In this document: piece by piece, positions 24,392-35,425 of the stretch
Layout of the letters: the number at the start of each line of letters is the position of its first letter
Position numbering within the stretch: position 1 is the stretch's first letter
DNA from: Macrolepiota albuminosa
Lineage: Eukaryota > Basidiomycota > Agaricomycetes > Agaricales > Agaricaceae
Direction: 5' to 3'
Assembly: GCA_027475525.1 (NCBI GenBank)
Contig: JAMWFC010000077.1
Coordinates: 682,001 to 746,000 of the forward strand
DNA length: 64,000 bases
The notes under the pieces: generated by a model
What the model was told of the DNA's origin: nothing
Databases searched by the model: none
What the model saw: the letters and a program-made list of their open reading frames with translations, nothing else
Program-made: the position numbers and the translations under genes

Positions 24392-25264
24392 TTAAAAGGT
24401 CGGGATACTCCTAAAGCGCCGAATCTTAGCACCTTCGTCGATAAGGCCTACAAGGACCTGGAAGAAATCAATCTCGTTCCAGTCGCAGTCAGGATTGGTA
24501 GGGATGTCGATCACTTCGCGGCAAAGTTCAATAGGCTCCAGCATCTCGCGACCTTCCTGGAGAGCGTAAACCGTAGCGTATGGAACCCAACCAGTCAATA
24601 GCACCAATTTCCTGTAGGTGGCGGTGGGATACATAACGTGGGCCTGAAAACGCAACCAGGGTGAACATTGTGCTCAAAATTGAAGAAGACCTCGATATAC
24701 CTTGTAAATTCCATCTGGTCCACCAGAAAAGTCCTTCTGATCGCTAGCCATTGCTATCAAAGCAGCAATATCAAACGCATCCGTGGAAACTTCATCCTGT
24801 GGGATGTTCTCCAAGTCTGGAATCAGTTCAAGACGCTCTACGTAGCGCGTGTCGCTATTAGTAAGATGAAAGATAGGTAACCCATTGACTAAGCAGCCTA
24901 GAAGTAATGGAACATCAAAGTCTTCGCCATTGACCGCAATCGTGTGAGAACCGGAGTTTCCGACAGAAGTCTGCCTGTCAACACCAATCATGGCCATGGT
25001 ATAGTTAATTATTTCGCGCAACTTCCTGTATGGGTTCTTTTCGATACCCCGACAAAGCGTTCTCTCCAGGTTATGCATATAGCGCTCGAGTGGCTGACGC
25101 GGGAGGGAAAGTGGAACACTTCCTCTTGGGGAGCGATAAGAAGCAGGTCCAGGGATAACGAGGGCTTCGATGTCTTGTGACGACCACAGAGCTGGGTCGG
25201 ATTCATCCATCGAGCGGTTATGAAGGGGATTGTGCCTTAGGGGCCTGAAGATGCTCCTACCCAT
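24392..25264 (-). CDS. Unknown family X, copy 1 (two exons, intact)
   Basis: Start at 25264 (MGRSIFRPLRHNPLHNRS). Exon 1 is 24701-25264 and exon 2 is 24392-24643, joined by a 57 bp intron (24644-24700, GTATAT...TTTCAG) between DGIYK and AHVMYPTATYRK. The joined protein is about 271 residues. Recurrent landmarks are DPALWS-QDIEAL, VIPGPASYRSPRG, a variable helix, a pair of short beta segments around TIAVNGEDFDVPLLLG, LPIFHLTNS, DLENIPQDEVSTDAFDIAALIA, then LLTGWVPYATVYAL and CREVIDIPTNPDCDW. No signal peptide, membrane segment or known catalytic motif is visible. I do not recognise the family. Confidence 0.7.
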
Positions 25265-25884
25265 CCCGTCCTTGTGTGCTCGTGTCTAGTATATATATAC
25301 AAAATATGGTTGAGACGAAGTTTTCATGATATCAATGAGGTCCCGATGATCACGTGTGTCAACACTCTTTCTGACATCAGAAATCCCAGACTGGCGCGAT
25401 GTCGTTTGTACAATTTCTGAACTACCCACCACGCCTTCTGTATTATTTATGGGACAGGCTACCTCATGTACTGGGGAGATGCTGTGTGGCACGGGGTCCG
25501 TGACCTCACGTTCCAACAACATCGTTGCCATGGCCTCGTATGGCAAGAGATCTTCGTTCACTTGTTTTATATGTATTTTTATTCACTTGTAGATACTTTT
25601 TACTCAGTTTCAGACTACTTTCACTAATCGCCTTTCTTTACTTTCCTGTGTATTCCTGTTGTTCTTCATTCTATCAAATGAAAAGACTAGTATTTCTACG
25701 TATTATGGAGGATTCGTACGTTTGAACCACGGAGTGGTCTGATACAGGGATCTACAAAGACAAAAATTGACCAGTGTCAAGTAGAGTAGGTTTACTCAGA
25801 CATGAGGACACAATGATCACTCGTAAAACAGTAAACGTAACAGAGACTTCTTCAACAAGAAAAGGAATCGTAACACCTCTGCAA
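25265..25884. other. Promoter side of copy 1 and 3' side of copy 2 of family X
   Basis: The stretch 25390-25475 (CGATGTCGTTTGTACAATTT, TCTGTATTATTTATGGGACA) recurs upstream of copy 2 (26790-26860) and, with changes, upstream of copy 3 (29740-29800). Bases 25640-25720 (ending GGAGGATTCGTA) recur at 28480-28565 downstream of copy 3. The flanks were therefore duplicated together with the genes. No other gene is seen. Confidence 0.65.
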
Positions 25885-26747
25885 CTATATGGCCGAATGC
25901 ATAGCAGCTTCGTCAATAAGGCCTGCAAGGACTTGGAAGAGATCAATTTTTTTCCAGTCGCAGTCAGGATTGGTAGGGATGTCGATGACTTCGCGGCAAA
26001 GTTTAATAGGCTCCAGCATCTCACGACCTTCCTTGAGAGCGGTAACTGTAGCAGACGGAACCCAGCCAGTCAATAGCACCAATCTCCTATAGGTGGCGGT
26101 GGGGTACATAACATGGGCCTACAAAGGCAACGAGGATTGATATCGTGCAAAAAATTGAAGAAAACCTTCATATACCTTGTAGATTCCATCTGGTCCATCA
26201 GAAAACCTCTTCTGATCAGCAGCTTGTGCTATCAGAGCAGCAACATCAAACGCATCCGTGGAAACTTCATCCTGCGGGATATACGCCAAATCCGGAATCA
26301 GCTCCCGACGCTCTTCGTAGCACAAGAGGCTGTTAGTAAGATGGAATATAGGTAACTCGTTGTCAGTGACTGAGCAGCCTAGATTGAATGGAACACCAAA
26401 GTATCGTCCATTAACCACAATCTTGTCAGAGCCGCAATTTATGACAGGAGTCTGCCTGTCAACTCCGATCATGGACATGGTATAGTGGATTGTGTCGAAT
26501 AACTGTGAGAATATCTGGCGTTCACTATACTTCTCACAAATCATCGTCTCCAGGTAACGCATATAGTCCTTGAGTGGTTGATGATAAGGGAAAACTGGAA
26601 CATGTCTCTTGGAGAACGATAAGAAGCAGGTCCAGGGATAATGAGGGCTTTGATGTCTTGTGGCGACCATAAAGCTGGGTCGGATTCATCCAACGAGCGG
26701 TTATGAAGAGGATTGTGCCTTAGGGGCCTGAAAATGCTCCGACCCAT
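25885..26747 (-). pseudogene. Unknown family X, copy 2 (frameshifted)
   Basis: The start region (26747, MGRSIFRPLRHNPLHNRS) and the rest of exon 1 (26670-26176, HVPVFPYHQPLKDYMRYLET onward) are in different frames. At about 26595-26605 the sequence has ACATGTCTCTTGG where copy 3 has ACACGTCCTCTTGG, so one C is missing. The 57 bp intron (26119-26175) and exon 2 (25885-26118) are preserved and open. The single deletion is the only break I see, so the copy died recently or the base is an assembly error. Confidence 0.75.
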
Positions 26748-28759
26748 CTCGTCCTTGTGTTGTCTAACACGTGTGTCAACTCAAATCAGAAACTTGTGTC
26801 GTTTGTACAATTTCTGAACCACGCTTTCTGTATTATTTATGGGACATGCTGCCTCATGTATGAAACACGATTTGCGTTGAAGCGATTCAGAGTCGAGCAA
26901 AACTAATGTTCAAAATTGGTCCGTACTTGCTGAGGCAATTCCGAGGATTTTTTGTTTGGCATCCATGACTAAGTTTCAAGTTTGTTCCACATGTATCGAA
27001 GCTTTCTCGGTGGAACAAGATCTCATTCATTGTCAGAAAACAACCCAACGCGCCCACAGGTCAACTGTCGTAAATCATCTGATAAACCACCTCGGTACCA
27101 GCCTGCCACGACCTGAGCGGACTGATGGGCAGGAAGCTCGTCAAGTGATACATTCAGTACGAACTCTCGTGTCTTTTCTGAGATGTTTGCTTTGCCTTGT
27201 AGAGTGTGCGTGTCACGCAGATTGCTCTTGCAGACACAGGGTCCAACTGGACAGACTCTCTCAATGGTCGCGTTTCTATGTGCTCTGGTACCATAGTTAC
27301 TTCGTCTTCATCATCCTGCAGGTTTTTCCAAGGCACAACAATCTTCTGATATTTCCGTGTCTTCTTCCACGTACTTGGCGCCTGGGTTACCTCCATCTGT
27401 AAGTGCGCCAACGACAGCCGCGCGGGGTCAAACACCATTTTTGTGCTTAAAAGACAAAGACCATGGAGTTGTATACTGTGACATACTCCTTCCCTACTTG
27501 TATGTATGGATGTTGATAGAGACCCTTCATCAATGCTATTACTGTGCCCAGTCGAGCTTACCATTCTTCAGCATGATTACACGTGTTCCTAGGTCAAACC
27601 TACACCATTTGGCATGTTTATGCTTGATCTGGCTCAGTACGCAAGTAAAGGGGAAGTAGAAAGACAATATTTAAGGAAAGCAAAACAAATGCGACAGCGA
27701 AAATGACATTCCGTTTGGTCTCTTATCAACAACTGGGCTAACACGGTTCTACAGCTTACGACACATCTCACCCATATTTCCAGCTCCAGTGCCTCATCAT
27801 CTGCTCAGAGCAGAAAGGTCTCTCACCACCAATGTCATACATCATTTTGACATCAGGACCGGGAGCGTCGTAGAGCGGAACGACGCTCAAAGCGAGACCA
27901 ACTTTGAGTTTGCCAAACACTCTCCTGCCTCCAGCATCATCACGCTCCATGTTGTCGTCTTCACCCCTTTCCAAGCCTCCAACAATGTCAACTCCCGCCC
28001 CGCACAGCCACAGCCACCGCAATATCCCTCCCGCGCCTCATCTTCCATCGCCAGGAAAGCGGGGAAAGCTCCAGCACGCAGGTAACACGGTATGGGTGCA
28101 CGACTTGGGATCACGGGGTCCGGCGTAGACATGGGCGTTCATGTGGGTGTTAATGGAATGCAGCGGATGAATATGGATGAGGGTGAGAGGGTGGAGAAGG
28201 AGGATGTGTCAAGGCGTGGTTGAGGAAAGCGGCCAAAGGATTATCGAGGCCTGGGAATTAGTGTCTAATCCTCAGTCTGCATCATAAACGACTGAATTTC
28301 TGTACCTAGTAATATAAAGACACGATTAGTGTCTTATCTAGTTAAATAACGATGTGCCAGTCTGTATCATAAACGACTGAAAGCACCCGACTATGTGTAG
28401 CGAGTATATAAACGATGTTCGTACCATGCCAATGAAGTGTGATATTAGCGCGAAGGCGAATTGTACTTTGTTTTCCTTCCCCGTGTATTCCTGTCATTCT
28501 TCTAGATATATTCTTTCTTCCAAATTAAAAGACTAGTAATTCAACTTATTGTGGAGGATTCGTATATTTGAACCTAGAATAGTCGAGTCTGATACAGGGA
28601 TCTACGAGGACAAAAATAACCAGTGTCGGGTAGAATATAGAATGAATACAAGATTACAAGGTCACTCAGACACGATGCATGAACACAATGATCACTTATA
28701 AAACAGTATACGCAACAGAGACTTCTTCAACAAGAAAAGTGATCGTAACACCTCTGCAA
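26748..28759. other. Interval between family X copies 2 and 3 with unassigned ORFs
   Basis: Minus-strand ORFs 27564-27154 (KKTRKYQKIVVPWKNLQ) and 28022-27768/28132-27887 look mildly coding-like, but I recognise no domain and cannot join exons. A 24 bp sequence (CAGTCTGCATCATAAACGAC start) occurs at 28273 and again at 28358 with one change. Bases 28480-28565 are a copy of 25640-25720. Confidence 0.35.
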
Positions 28760-29623
28760 CTATATGGCCGAAGACATAGCAGCTTCTTCAATAAGACCTA
28801 CAAGGACCCGAAAGAGATCAATCTCGTTCCAGTCGCAGTCAGGATTGGTAGGGATGTCGATAACTTCGCGGCAAAGTTCAATAGGCTCCAGCGTCTCGCG
28901 ACCTTCCTTGAGAGCGGTAACCGTAGCGGACGGAACCCAACCAGTCAATAGCACCAATTTCCGGTAGGTGGCAGTGGGATACATGACGTGGGCCTAAAAA
29001 AGCAATCAGAATGAGTATCATGCTCAAAATTGAAGACGACCTCGATATACTTTATAGACTCCGTCTGGTCCATCAGAAAACCTCTTCTGGTTATCAACCT
29101 GTGCTATCAGAGCAGCAACATCAAACGCATCCGTGGAAATTTCATCCTGTGGGATATTCTCCAAATCCGGAATCAGTTCGTGACGTTCTTCGTAGCGCAA
29201 GAGGCTGTGAGTAAGATGAAATATAGGTAACTGATTGTCAGTGACTGAGCAGCCTAGAGTGAATGGAATATCGAAGTATATTCCATTAACTACGACCTTG
29301 TCAGCGCCGCAATTTATGACAGGAATCTGCTTGTCACGGCCAATCATAGACATGGTATAGTCGGTTATGTCGAATAACTCCGTGATTATCTCCTCGTCGC
29401 TATACTTCTCACAAATCATCGTCTCCAGGTGATGCATATAGTTCTTGAGTGGTTGATGGTAGGGGAAAACTGGAACACGTCCTCTTGGACAACGATAAGA
29501 AGCAGGTCCAGGGATAATGAGGGCTTCGATGTCTTGTGGAGACCAGAGAGCTGGGTCAGACTTATCCAACGAGCGGTTGTAAAGGGGATTGTGCCTAAGG
29601 GGCCCGAACATGCTCCTACCCAT
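28760..29623 (-). CDS. Unknown family X, copy 3 (two exons, intact)
   Basis: Start at 29623 (MGRSMFGPLRHNPLYNRS). Exon 1 is 29051-29623 and exon 2 is 28760-28993; the intron 28994-29050 is again 57 bp with a GTATAT donor, splitting GVYK from AHVMYPTATYRK. The protein is about 269 residues. It is closer to copy 2 than to copy 1 (shared KNYMHHLETMICEKYSDEE-like stretch and CGADKVVVNG). No known domain. The conserved intron length and position across three copies show duplication at the DNA level rather than by retroposition. Confidence 0.7.
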
Positions 29624-30587
29624 CTGTCCTTGTGTGCTGGCGTCGAATATATAAGATCTGAGTTATGAAGTGAAACCATGAGAGTCCCGAGGATCACGTG
29701 TGTCAATCAACTCAGAGGGAAATTCACACATTCAGATTGGCGCGATGTAGTTTGTTCAATTTCTGAGCTACCCATCACATCTTCTGTATTATTCACGGGA
29801 CAAGCTGAGCACAGTACACACCCACTATCGTAAGGGTTCGAATATCGGCCTTAGGTAAATTTAACAGTTATTTTCGAAATATAACCTGGAGACAAATCGA
29901 AACCCTGAACTGGACAGTGATTAAACGAGCTCAGGCAATGTATAACCTTCAAGAAGTGCAAAAATTGAATTAACAGTCTCCAAATACATAAAATTGTGTA
30001 GAGTGGGGCAGCGCAAGGACGATGTGCTGATTATCCTTCGCGCTGGAAACTGTGCGCGGGAGTTTTTCTTTGGTCTATTCATTGATTCAGGCTGGTGCTC
30101 TCCGATTTATCGTTCCGTGTCGTCTACTTGGAACGAGCACGCAAGGACGGCTGGGTCAAAGCTTGTGGCATGAGTAGGTTTTAAATCAAGCAGTTACACA
30201 AGGCGGTTTTCATTTCAGGTCCACCAAAACAGTCCTCCTTTGTCCACCGCCATTCGAAGCACAACATCCGTTTCAAACATCGCACAATTCTGTGAATAGC
30301 TTCATCTTCAAGATGCACTAATTCCAGTTTTCTTTTGTCATGTATCTTGTTTCTTGCGCTTTCCCAAAATAATGCAGTTTTTTATATTCGTCTCCACCCA
30401 CGACTTGCCCTAACCTTTCAAAATCCAAGGATGCCGTTTCTTCCCGTATACTTGTGTACGATATTTTTCCGTTCGCCGTATACACTTTGCATATTTCATG
30501 TTCTGAAAAACTATTGATGCGTACTTGTTCACTCAAGTCCACGAGTGGTGATCAGACTATGATGTACGAAGTCTCGTTTTCAGGTTG
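29624..30587. other. Intergenic interval
   Basis: It holds the promoter side of family X copy 3 (to about 29810) and otherwise no coding region, repeat or RNA that I can support. Confidence 0.4.
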
Positions 30588-31790
30588 TTAGTTGGAGTCA
30601 TGTGCTCTCAACCACTTAACGGCATCAAAGAATGCTCCCGCTTTAGCTGCCTTAGCCACAGGATCCGACTATACATGTCATTATTTCTCGTGACACACGG
30701 GGTATGAAAAGAGCCAACTTACCAAATTGGCGCGTACAGCAAATCCGTGCCCTACACCAGCGAAGAACGTACGATTGTAGCCTGGAGGATATCTCCCGAA
30801 TCCAAGGATGTCATCAGCCACAGCTTGCAAGGCTGGGGTAAATGCTGTGTCTAGCTCAGCCCTATCCAAGTAATCAATGATCAATGATCATAAGAGGGAA
30901 CTTATTCACGTACGTGTTAAACTGGATCGGAACATGAGAATCGTTTCGCAAAATGAAAAAGTCGTCTGGAACAGTAAGCATTGATGGATGGGCCATGGTT
31001 CCGACTTTGATTCTGTTTTGCTGCGAGAGACGAGTAGTATACAGACCTTTGAAGAGCATTTTCAGCCACCGAATAATTGATTCGGATTATAAGGAAATTA
31101 TAAGGAAGTTACCTCCGAAACAGTATCCTGTGGCCACGAACTCCGTGAATCCCTCCTTCTGGAGTCCTTCGATGGCAGCCAGAAGCGTAGGCATTGTCTG
31201 TGCCTCACCATGGTTGACGGCCCATGCCGTGATATTGAACTATGTAAACGAATAAATAAAGTCCGTAGAACAACAACAGTCATTGAAGAGCTCACTGTTG
31301 GATCATCGGCAGGAACAGGGTCTCCATTCAGATAATCGGGAGCGAAAGTATCAAAGCCATTCGAGGCGAAGTCGTCTGCCATTAACTGGGGTCAAAATTT
31401 TCAGAAAAGATTGTGATAAGAGTATGTCCTCACGGACCTTGCTGTTAACCAAAGGTAGACCAAAGATATCTTTCATATTCCTGTCAGGTATTAAGATAAG
31501 TATCCAGGGTTTGACTTACCCGTCAAAAATACAAGTGCACGTTTTGCGTTAGCAGAATGGTTGGCTTTGGCGACGTAAGTATCCACTCCATTAATTGTCT
31601 TCATGACACCTATCAATTCGTGCGCCTACTTAACAGTCCCATCAGGACAGAAGACTGGCGAGACGACTTTACCTTTGGGAGTCCCTTCAAATGTGACTCC
31701 TTTGATGCAATCATCGGTAAGTGGAATAAAAACACCCAAGGCACTGGCAGCGAGTGAAGTAAGGACCAAGATGGCAGCACCAGATTTCAT
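30588..31790 (-). CDS. Secreted dienelactone-hydrolase family protein
   Basis: Start at 31790: the N-terminus MKSGAAILVLTSLAASALG is a signal peptide. The protein continues through at least seven exons, including GVMKTINGVDTYVAKANHS, DIFGLPLVNSKLMADDFASN, GFDTFAPDYLNGDPVPADDPT, EGLQKEGFTEFVATGYCFGG, KVGTMAHPSMLTVPDDFF and GYNRTFFAGVGHGFAVRANL, and ends ...WLRAHDSN with TAA at 30590-30588. Cys in GYCFGG is the expected nucleophile of the DLH alpha/beta-hydrolases and His in GVGHGF the expected base. Introns are 50-70 bp with GT-AG ends, for example 31610-31672, which removes an apparent in-frame TAG. Family members hydrolyse dienelactones or related esters; the substrate here is unknown. Confidence 0.85.
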
Positions 31791-33960
31791 TGTCGCTATT
31801 CGCAAGTTCGAGAGGTACCCCTAAAGGGCAGCTTGGCTTTTATATCCACCGTCGTATATGTGTAATCAAGGACCTTGTGGTCCAATATGAACGGCCGCAT
31901 AAGCACACACCATGGATGACGGATCTCCTGAAATTGTATGAGAATTACCAAAAATTACCGTCTTTCCCTAGACCTCTGGCCGAAGCGAGGACGTCGATTT
32001 CCTCTTGAGGGGATAAGGCTATGACATGCTGTGGGAAACTGAAAATAGCAAGGTCCTAAGACCATAGTTAAGACGTTCCTGGTGAGAGAAAGAGTCGAGA
32101 AAGAAGACATTGGGCCTCCATGTCCTTCCTGATACTGCTTCAGGAAACGGCAGTGGATGACGCAAACCGGAATACGGCCCGAGTCCATCAGTCAACCATC
32201 TGGACGCCTTTTTTTGACGTGTACTCTTTGTCCACGCGTCCCTTCCGCCTCAATTGATCTCTCTCATCATGCCACACACTGAGGCTGTAAAAATGTCCTG
32301 TCTCGCTTTCGGCTTACGTGCGGTTAAGCTGCTGTCTAGGACGAAGTTATTACTTTCCGTTCATTCAGTTGGACAATAGACCCTTAGCGTCCGTTTCTGT
32401 TGTCATTCTGAGCACCCATGTTTAGGCTGGCGTTAAGCGTCATCGATTACCGAACGAGTAATAATCGATCAATAATCACTGACCCGATGTACTGTTCAGG
32501 CCCTATACCTCAAGGCATCTCGCAAATGATATAGACATGCCTCTGCGCCTGCGCGGCTCCTTCCCTCCCTCCCTTGAATAGCTCGTGCTTAATATCAGGT
32601 CCTGATGAACTCAACTCATTAAGGGTAATCGTCTATGGGGCGGGCATGCATCATCGCTGCACAACACTTCACGAGTTGGACTTTAACGACATCACTAGAT
32701 ACACTCATTGTCCAGGGCCACCATTTCATTATGCTGGCCACGCATTGTCTCCCCTTGACACTGTGAACAATGGCCAATTGTCCATGTCTACACTTATATA
32801 ATAGGACCCACCATAGATAACACCCTCAGGCGCTTATATCGGACTTAGGGTGAGTAACTTATATTTCGATATGCCTTACATATTCACTGATTGTGCCGTA
32901 GAATAATACTGACGATTGTTCTCAGGTCACTGTATGATAAGCGTGAAATTCTATCAAGAAATAACGCTTTGGTATTTCGTCGAGGTCCGGGGTGAATTCT
33001 GTGGTCACTTGCAGAGGACGGATTTAGATGCAGAGCCCGCAACGCAAGCGGCCGCTTTTCAATAACGTCTCTTCTCAAAGTCATTCCATGGTTGGCTTCC
33101 AATGTCGAGGCCGTCTTGCCCTGTGGGTCCTCGGTTATCTATTTGTGCTCTAGTCCTGTTTTTCGCAAGTGATGATTTCCAACCTGTTTTCACGCTGAGT
33201 TTACGCGGACTCGTCGTTAGTGAATGAGCTTTAGGCAATCCGAATATTTATAACTGTTGAAGTAGATGTCTTATTCTACCACAAAACGAATCGTTGCTTT
33301 ACCGACTGGTTCCTAAACGGGGTGAGCCACAATTGCGAACCTCGTGTTGTTTATCTTCTTTTCTTTTCGTTATTTTATTTCCTTATTACAAAATAATATT
33401 TACTGAATATATATATATACTCGTTACAATTTTTCACCACCCTCAGTCGTGTTCCGACATACTCGTCGTAGTACAACTGAGGGTGAGCATCTCTTAACTA
33501 TCTCTCGTCAAATACTTTTACTTACTTACCTGTAGCTTACCAGTCATTGTATTCTACAAGTCAATTTAGTCGTGTTCCGACATACTCGTCGTAGTACAAC
33601 TGAGGCTTACCAGTCATTGTATTCTACAATAACAATAGAAAGGCAAAGGCTCTAACAAGCACGACGATAAAATGGATTGAAAAATGTGAAACTGTTGTTT
33701 GCCCACAGAATGCCTCTGAAAGCGGTGTGGACAATCTGAATGACCATACTTAGCTACCTTGTACGTTGCTTTGCAATTTTCCTGGAGGGAGTCGACTTAA
33801 AGTCTCGGACGATTTCATAATTTGGAGATCCAGGTTATATTCAACGTTCAGAGAGCGAACTTGAATAGGTTTACAAAATGCTACTACAAGTAAGGTATCT
33901 GATCAAAATTTCTGCGTCAACCTCACGGTATTGATACATCAATAATAGTAATGTTTTCAA
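31791..33960. other. Intergenic interval with short nested direct repeats
   Basis: No gene is recognised. It contains an (AT)n run at about 33409-33419 and two interleaved direct repeats at 33445-33629. Short ORFs here lack conserved features. Confidence 0.4.
33445..33629. repeat. Interleaved direct repeats (38 bp and 25 bp)
   Basis: The 38 bp AGTCGTGTTCCGACATACTC block occurs at 33445-33482 and 33568-33605. The 25 bp GCTTACCAGTCATTGTATTC block occurs at 33535-33559 and 33605-33629. In the second occurrence the two blocks are directly joined, which suggests duplication of one end with an internal deletion. Confidence 0.9.
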
Positions 33961-34049
33961 GCATTAATGGGGTAGTGGTAACCTGGGTCGTTGCCATATT
34001 AGAGATGGATCAGCTCGACCCGCCGGGGGTTCGATTCCCCCTTAATGCA
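33961..34049 (+). tRNA. tRNA-Gly: tRNA-Gly(GCC) with an 18 nt intron
   Basis: A full cloverleaf can be folded: acceptor GCATTAA/TTAATGC, D arm GGGT/ACCT, anticodon stem GGTCG/CGACC and T stem GGGGG/CCCCC with TTCGATT. The anticodon loop starts TTGCCA, giving anticodon GCC. An 18 nt intron (33997-34014) interrupts the loop after the base 3' of the anticodon, the canonical position. The B box GGTTCGATTCC is perfect, and a TTTT at 34056-34059 is a Pol III stop. Confidence 0.93.
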
Positions 34050-34258
34050 GATTTGTTTTCCTCCAACAACGGTGGTCACCTTTTTATCCTTAATTATCAA
34101 CCTTAAAAAAGTCTGAGGACTAGTGGACGCAAATGACATGTGCTATAGCTATAGCTAATAACTGTGATTTGTTTTGGATAGCCTGACAAAGTGTCACTCA
34201 AACAACGTGCGATTATTGAACTCATCAGAACTCCTCAATCAACACTCCAATGTAAGTC

Positions 34259-35104
34259 CTATGCTGGAGGTACAAGTCCAGCTAAGGCACTGAAGCGCAG
34301 GGAGACACAGGGAAGTTGATGTTGACGAAGACAATATGGTTCGGCGTCGAACTTGATGTCGGCTCCAAGTTTGAGAATTGCAAAATTAACTTCCACTCTG
34401 ACACAGATCAGCTCGATCTCAGACGTAACTCGAGAAAAGTTGTCGCAAAAGTCTGGCCAAGCTTTCAAGTCGTCATACATTATAGCGTCAAGTGATGATA
34501 ACAACAATTCGATTCAGGTCTGTTTTTGCTCATCCGAGGGTGCGTCTCGGCCATCCTGTCCATAAAGTAATCTCTTCCCCCACTCCAGCACTCGCCGGTC
34601 CCAATTAGCAGCACCAGTAAAGAGGTATTCGACATCCTTATTCCATTTGGCTTTGAGTAAGGATTGGAACGGGTGATGCGTGATGCGGGCAGCAGCCGGT
34701 GGTGGTGCTTGAACGAGGCTGGGCGTTTCCAGGAGACGAATGCTGAGAGCGTGCAAGCTGCCAACCGTCTCAGAAAAACTCACCTATTCAGAAGCATAAT
34801 GAACTCACTCTCTGCGGTGTTGTTCCGTCCTGTGGCATCATTGAGCGAACGTCTACAACTGGACAAGTAATGACGCGACGAACCGGGTGGATATCATATT
34901 TGAAAAGCCATAGTACACCTAGACATTGAACGTCAACTTCACAAGCTACACACGGTAAATTACACTTGCCCCTCCAGCTACTAGCGCGCCTGATATTGGC
35001 CCGACAAGAAACGACATGATCGTTAGAAGGTGAGGGAACGTGCCATTGGTCAAAGTCGTGGGAACAACTGACCACTCCTTATTGGAAACCCTTCCATGCT
35101 TCAT
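34259..35104 (-). CDS. Unrecognised protein with N-terminal hydrophobic segment
   Basis: The start at 35104 (MKHGRVSNKEWSVVPTT) runs into LLTIMSFLVGPISGALVAGG, a likely membrane segment. A frame starting near 34779 (SETVGSLHALSIRLLETPSL, then PFQSLLKAKWNKDVEYLFTG) follows, and a third segment, 34507-34259, carries AWPDFCDNFSRVTSEIEL. The join between the first two needs an intron I cannot place exactly. I do not recognise the family; the three segments may belong to one gene or two. Confidence 0.4.
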
Positions 35105-35425
35105 GATACAGACACTTGTCATTGCTCAACATATGCTACGATGAGATTGACTCCATGCCTACCTTGTGGCATACGTTAATAACGAATGTATGACTGCTTG
35201 TACCCATATGTCTATTGAATAGCTGACTGAGAAAATTAATGTTTGTTCCGACATCCTCTGGACTTACTGATCAAAAGTGCTTCTGATGTCCACAAATTCC
35301 GTGAGATACGTGATAACCTTCACTACATGTGAGTCTATATTCGTAATGAACTTTGTGTACCCATGAGTCGTGATCAATCCTTTGAATTCAAGGGACCGCG
35401 CCTCTCTCTGCTAGTCTCCATCACC
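35105..35425. other. Divergent promoter interval upstream of the GH5 gene
   Basis: Lies between two divergently oriented genes. No specific element is identified. Confidence 0.35.

Noticed and set aside
31600..31680. In-frame TAG in the dienelactone-hydrolase gene (candidate nonsense mutation)
   Set aside because: The intron at 31610-31672 (GTAAAG donor, ATAG acceptor) removes the stop and gives a continuous TPKGVMKTING sequence.
33405..33420. AT dinucleotide run as a replication or regulatory signal
   Set aside because: Short microsatellite of no distinctive context.
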